Below, piece by piece: positions 60,644 to 64,000 of a stretch of DNA of 64,000 bases. The position numbers were made by a program, and so were the translations under genes. Position 1 is the first letter of the stretch; every line of letters begins with the position of its first letter. Source of the DNA: an uncultured Sutterella sp. (GTDB lineage Bacteria > Pseudomonadota > Gammaproteobacteria > Burkholderiales > Burkholderiaceae_F); the NCBI GenBank assembly GCA_900545275.1, contig UQYG01000003.1, positions 137,586-201,585 of the forward strand, read 5' to 3'. Under the pieces are notes generated by a model. That model was not told the origin of the DNA. It ran no database searches and saw only the letters and a program-made list of their open reading frames with translations.

Positions 60644-63595
60644 AACACCGCTCCTACGACGCCGTTACAGTCGACTGGACAGCGGAAGCGGGCGACGAAG
60701 CCGGTGTTCTCATTCGCGACGGCGGCACTCTGCAAACCACGGGCGATTTCAACCTCACCGCTACAGGCGCCTCCGATTCGTCTTTGCATGACCAATCCGG
60801 TCTCCTCGTCGGATCGAATGGCAAGCTCGTCCACACCGGCCAGAACTTCAACATTGAGTTGACGACCGACTCTGACACCACTACCTATCAGGGGGCCGCA
60901 TACTTCGGTGAAGACAGTCAGATTGAATTGGGTTCAAACGCGGTGATCAGCGCCTCGGGCACGAGTGAAAATCTGTGGGGCGTTCGCCTCTATGGCGACA
61001 TGAAGGGGAGCGTGCTTCAGATTTCTACCTCAAACGACCGTACGGCGCAAAATCCTCGTTCGGAAGAAGGGATGTCGGTCGGCTTCTGGACCGAAGCCGA
61101 TGCAGAGATCGATTTTTCCAAAATCGGGATCAAGGCTTCAGGCGCCGGTTTCCGTACGGACGGCATGATGGTGCACTCGTCCGATTCCAAGGCGGGATTG
61201 GCTCTCATCGACGACCTGCAGATTGAATCGACGAACTCGGCGGAAGACGGAGTTGCTCTCGGGCTTCACTTTTATCATCCTGCTCGGGATGAGGTGGTGA
61301 ACTTCACGATGGAGGGCACGCGACTTACCGTCAAGGCAACCGGTACTGGTTCGGCGACGGGCATCAGCAACCGCTACCATAACGATCCCGACGATGCAAA
61401 AATTTCGATTCACTACAGCCAATCCATTGTGGAAGCGTACGGTACTCAGTCCGCTGTAGGCATTGACCTCGCGCGCACAACCAACTCGGGCACGAACACC
61501 GGCATTACATTCAGTGCCAGAGAAAGCCTCAAGGTTATCGCCGAGTCGACTGAAGACGATGCGACAGGCGTCAATCTTAGAAATGCAACTTTGTCTGCCG
61601 GAAATTTGAACCTGAGAGCTTCCGGCGCAACGGCTGCGGACGGCGTCTACCTGGACAATTCCGCATTGATCGTAACGGGCGACGCGGATATTGAGAGCAG
61701 TACTCTGACTGGCAATGCACGAGGTCTCTACGTTAAAAATCAAAACGGCGAAACGGTCAGCTTCGAGAAGGCTCTTCGCATAACCGCAGAAGGCGAAGAG
61801 GCTGATGGCATTTACATCAACAAAGGCAAGGTAAATGTCGGGGGAGACGTCGATATTACCGCGAAGGCCGCGAACGGTCGCGCCTACGGCGTCTACGCAA
61901 CGGGTTCGTCGCAGGCCGCTACCTTCAACGGCAAGCTCAATGTTTCTGCAGAAGGCACGGACGAGGAAACGTCTGCACTTCGAGCTGATGTTTCCGCTTC
62001 AATTACGGCGACGCACGGCGGTCAGATTACCTCCAATCATTTGGCCGTGTACGCAAACAGAGGAAGTCAGATCTCTCTGTCTTCCGATGAAACGACTCCC
62101 TTGAACATTCAAGGCGACGTCAAGGCGGAACGTTGGGGTGCGGCTTATTCCAAAGTCACGTTGTCCATGGGCAACGGCTCTACATGGGTGGGAAATGCCG
62201 AAGGCAACGGCGGCGCCACCGTCGATGTCACGCTGAAGGAAGGCAGTTCCTGGACCGGCGACGCTATTCAGAGCGTCTACAACACCAGTTCCCTGGGAAA
62301 AGTCAAAGTTGCACTTCAAGGCGGCACGTGGACGCTTGCCGGCAATCAGGAGAGTTCTGTGAACCAAATTGTCTCAGACGGAGGAACGATCGACATCAGC
62401 AAGTTGTCGACCGACACGCAGCTCACCATCACGAATCTGCAGGCCTCTTCCTGCGAGACGGTCTTCTACACCGACACGCTGCACAACGGCACCGTTGCGA
62501 CGGTCGCGAAGAGCGCCGGTGTCGACGGTCAGATCGGGATCGTCGCCGCCTCCACGCTCAACGAGAGCATGAGCGACAAGACGGCGCTGATAACCGAACT
62601 CGCCAAAGAAGTCAGTACCCCCGACGGCGTGGACTACATCCGTGCAGAAGAGGGGTTCGTGTCCGGTGAAGTATTGGGAACGTTCGACTCTGAGGGCAAA
62701 TTGGTCGTTAGAACAACCGAAAGCCGAAATACGGGAGATCTTCGTTCGGCCGTAGCCCTGCGTGCGCGTTTGCTGCAGAAGCAATCGTCCGGCCTGCCGG
62801 ATCGCCTGCAAGTCATTCGAGACGGCGGTCAGGGTATGGTTGGAGGTTGGGCAAGCATTTCCGGTCAGGAAATGCGCTACGGCTCCGGTGCCCATTCTCA
62901 GGATGCGTCGGTAGAACTCGGCTTTGACGGTGCGGTCGACGCCTGGGTTTTGGGCGGCTCCTTCACGTACGTCGACAGCGATATCGATGATCTCGCCGCA
63001 GCGGACGCCGAGGGTGAAACCTATGTGTTCTCGCTTTACGGTCTGCGAAATTTCGAGTCGGGAGCCTATGTTGGAACAGCAGTTCGCTACATGCGTGCCG
63101 AAACAGACTACCGATTCGGTGCATTCGACGTCGATTGGAAACAAAACGGCTGGGGGGCTTTCGCTGGAATCCGGACATCGATTCGCCGTCGGCAGCGTGT
63201 CGTTTGTCGAACCTAAGGTCGCACTCTCTTACGCGCACTTTGACAGCGATTCCTTCAGTTCTCAAAACGTCGAGGGCGACTTGGACAGTTTCGACGCCTT
63301 GATCGGCAGTGTCGGTCTTCGTGCGGGCTTCACGTTCCCTGAAAATCGCGGCGCTCTTTATGCCAAGGCTTCCGTCAACCACGACTTCAAGGGTGAAGCG
63401 GACGGACACATCCGGTCACGCGCCGTAAGCAGTGACATCGGCGAAGACCTCGGCGACACCTGGTTTGAGTACGGCGTGGGCGGCACCTTCCGCATTACGC
63501 CCAATTGGAATGCTGCCGTCGACCTTAGCCGGACGACCGGCGGTGAAGTCGAAAGCAACTGGATCGCCAACGTTTCCATGAGGTACGTCTGGTAA
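60644..63595 (+). pseudogene. Autotransporter disrupted by IS3 and by a frameshift
   Basis: The passenger reads YDAVTVDWTAEAGDEAGVLI and continues through many beta-helix repeats; the barrel starts near 62810 (GGWASISGQEMRYGSGAHSQ). The 5' end, with signal peptide and promoter, is missing because IS3 ends at 60643. In the barrel one frame runs DVDWKQNGWG and the rest is in another frame (LSLESGHRFAVGSVSFVEPK to MRYVW). The switch is at a run of six Gs (63152-63157), where five would restore the frame. The protein cannot be secreted as it stands. Confidence 0.82.
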
Positions 63596-63629
63596 CCGTA
63601 TTGCCGAAACACTGGTGTATCCATTGGAG

Positions 63630-63652
63630 ACCCGGCCTTGGCCGGGTTTCCT
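63630..63652 (+). terminator. Terminator after the autotransporter remnant
   Basis: Eight-base stem ACCCGGCC/GGCCGGGT with a TT loop, then TTCCTGTT. Confidence 0.6.
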
Positions 63653-63758
63653 GTTCAGGAAAGATGGACGAACGCGGGTTCCTGCGGTTCACCGCATCGC
63701 GGCACGCGGGTAACGTCGGGATTGCAGTCATGCTCCAAATCAAACACTCTTCGTGTAG

Positions 63759-63814
63759 GGACGGGAGCGGATGCGGCCGGCGGGCGGGAGAGGCCAAAAC
63801 GAAACGGCCGCCCG
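63759..63814 (+). repeat. ~56-bp direct repeat, right copy
   Basis: Second copy of 56621-56676. Here it runs into the terminator of the leftward transporter gene, so this is likely the original location and the left copy a duplicate made during rearrangement. Confidence 0.75.
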
Positions 63815-63833
63815 AGGGAGAAACGGGCGGCCG
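63795..63833 (-). terminator. Rho-independent terminator of the partial transporter gene
   Basis: Minus-strand 10-bp stem CGGCCGCCCG/CGGGCGGCCG followed by TTTCGTTTT, about 25 bp after the stop. Confidence 0.8.
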
Positions 63834-63857
63834 TATCGAGAGGGAGAACCTGGCTGG

Positions 63858-64000
63858 TTACTTCTGCGCGTCCGTGCGGCGCTTCACGATCATCCCCGAG
63901 AAGAGGACGATGTAGATGAGGAGCGCGACCGTGAAGCCGAGGAGACAGCACTGCGCCATCGACATGAACTTCATCGAGGGGATGAGATACCATCCGCCCG
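63858..64000 (-). CDS. C-terminal end of a membrane protein, probably a transporter (partial)
   Basis: Only the last ~47 codons are in the window: GWYLIPSMKFMSMAQCCLLG, FTVALLIYIVLFSGMIV and KRRTDAQK. One hydrophobic segment and a basic cytoplasmic tail suggest the last transmembrane helix of a multi-pass transporter. The family cannot be named. It is followed by a strong terminator. Confidence 0.6.
   Translation of the reverse strand, partial: GGWYLIPSMKFMSMAQCCLLGFTVALLIYIVLFSGMIVKRRTDAQK

Noticed and set aside
1..64000. rRNA, tRNA, riboswitch or replication origin
   Set aside because: None was recognised by eye; a covariance-model search would be needed to exclude small RNAs.

Overview
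The window looks like a chromosomal segment of a gut-type, GC-rich, Gram-negative betaproteobacterium, most probably of the Sutterellaceae. This is inferred from gene content, not from a search: three Tat-exported flavin reductases of the fumarate/urocanate reductase type, a DcuC carrier, general bacterial porins, several autotransporters and a two-subunit tartrate dehydratase/fumarase. No rRNA or tRNA gene was recognised.

Layout. (1) 1-8010: a type III-A CRISPR-Cas locus read leftward: cas10(csm1), csm2, csm3, csm4, csm5, cas6, a five-repeat array and the start of cas2. The array runs into the 3' end of cas6, and the cas10 and cas2 promoters share an upstream box. (2) 8.5-10.9 kb: an NSS-family symporter and a patatin-like lipase. 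(3) 10.9-12.1 kb: a decay zone with remnants of a DUF4143 ATPase, a porin and another AAA ATPase. (4) 12.3-19.6 kb: two Tat flavin reductases, a GNAT toxin-antitoxin pair, a porin, and a lysR/aldo-keto reductase deletion scar. One palindrome stands before both the second reductase and the porin. (5) 19.8-23.6 kb: a large UvrD-type helicase with an embedded DEDDh exonuclease, and an orphan HicB. (6) 23.7-30.4 kb: two autotransporters, the second with a poly-C tract at its start that should make it phase variable. (7) 30.9-35.9 kb: a LysR regulator, ttdAB and a third Tat reductase. (8) 36.2-43.2 kb: a defence-like cluster of two DUF262 proteins in one operon, an AlbA_2 regulator with an operator array, and an ATPase with a nuclease-like C-terminus. 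(9) 43.4-52.2 kb: a RidA-family protein, then a LysR-controlled catabolic cluster (DcuC carrier, amidohydrolase, porin, argininosuccinate-lyase-like enzyme, MFS carrier). (10) 52.2-56.2 kb: small unknown genes behind duplicated leaders, a LysR and a secreted split-barrel protein. (11) 56.3-64 kb: a mobile zone with an antitoxin remnant, a FadL-type outer membrane protein, an IS1634-type remnant, an intact IS3-family element and an autotransporter broken twice, bracketed by two copies of a ~56-bp segment. A membrane transporter is cut by the window end.

How the parts may work together (inference): porins and carriers bring in organic acids or N-substituted amino acids; lyase and dehydratase steps produce or use fumarate-type intermediates; the Tat flavoproteins use such enoates as periplasmic electron acceptors. 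The CRISPR, helicase-nuclease, DUF262 and toxin-antitoxin genes make this a plausible defence-rich accessory region, and the many gene fragments show active recombination.
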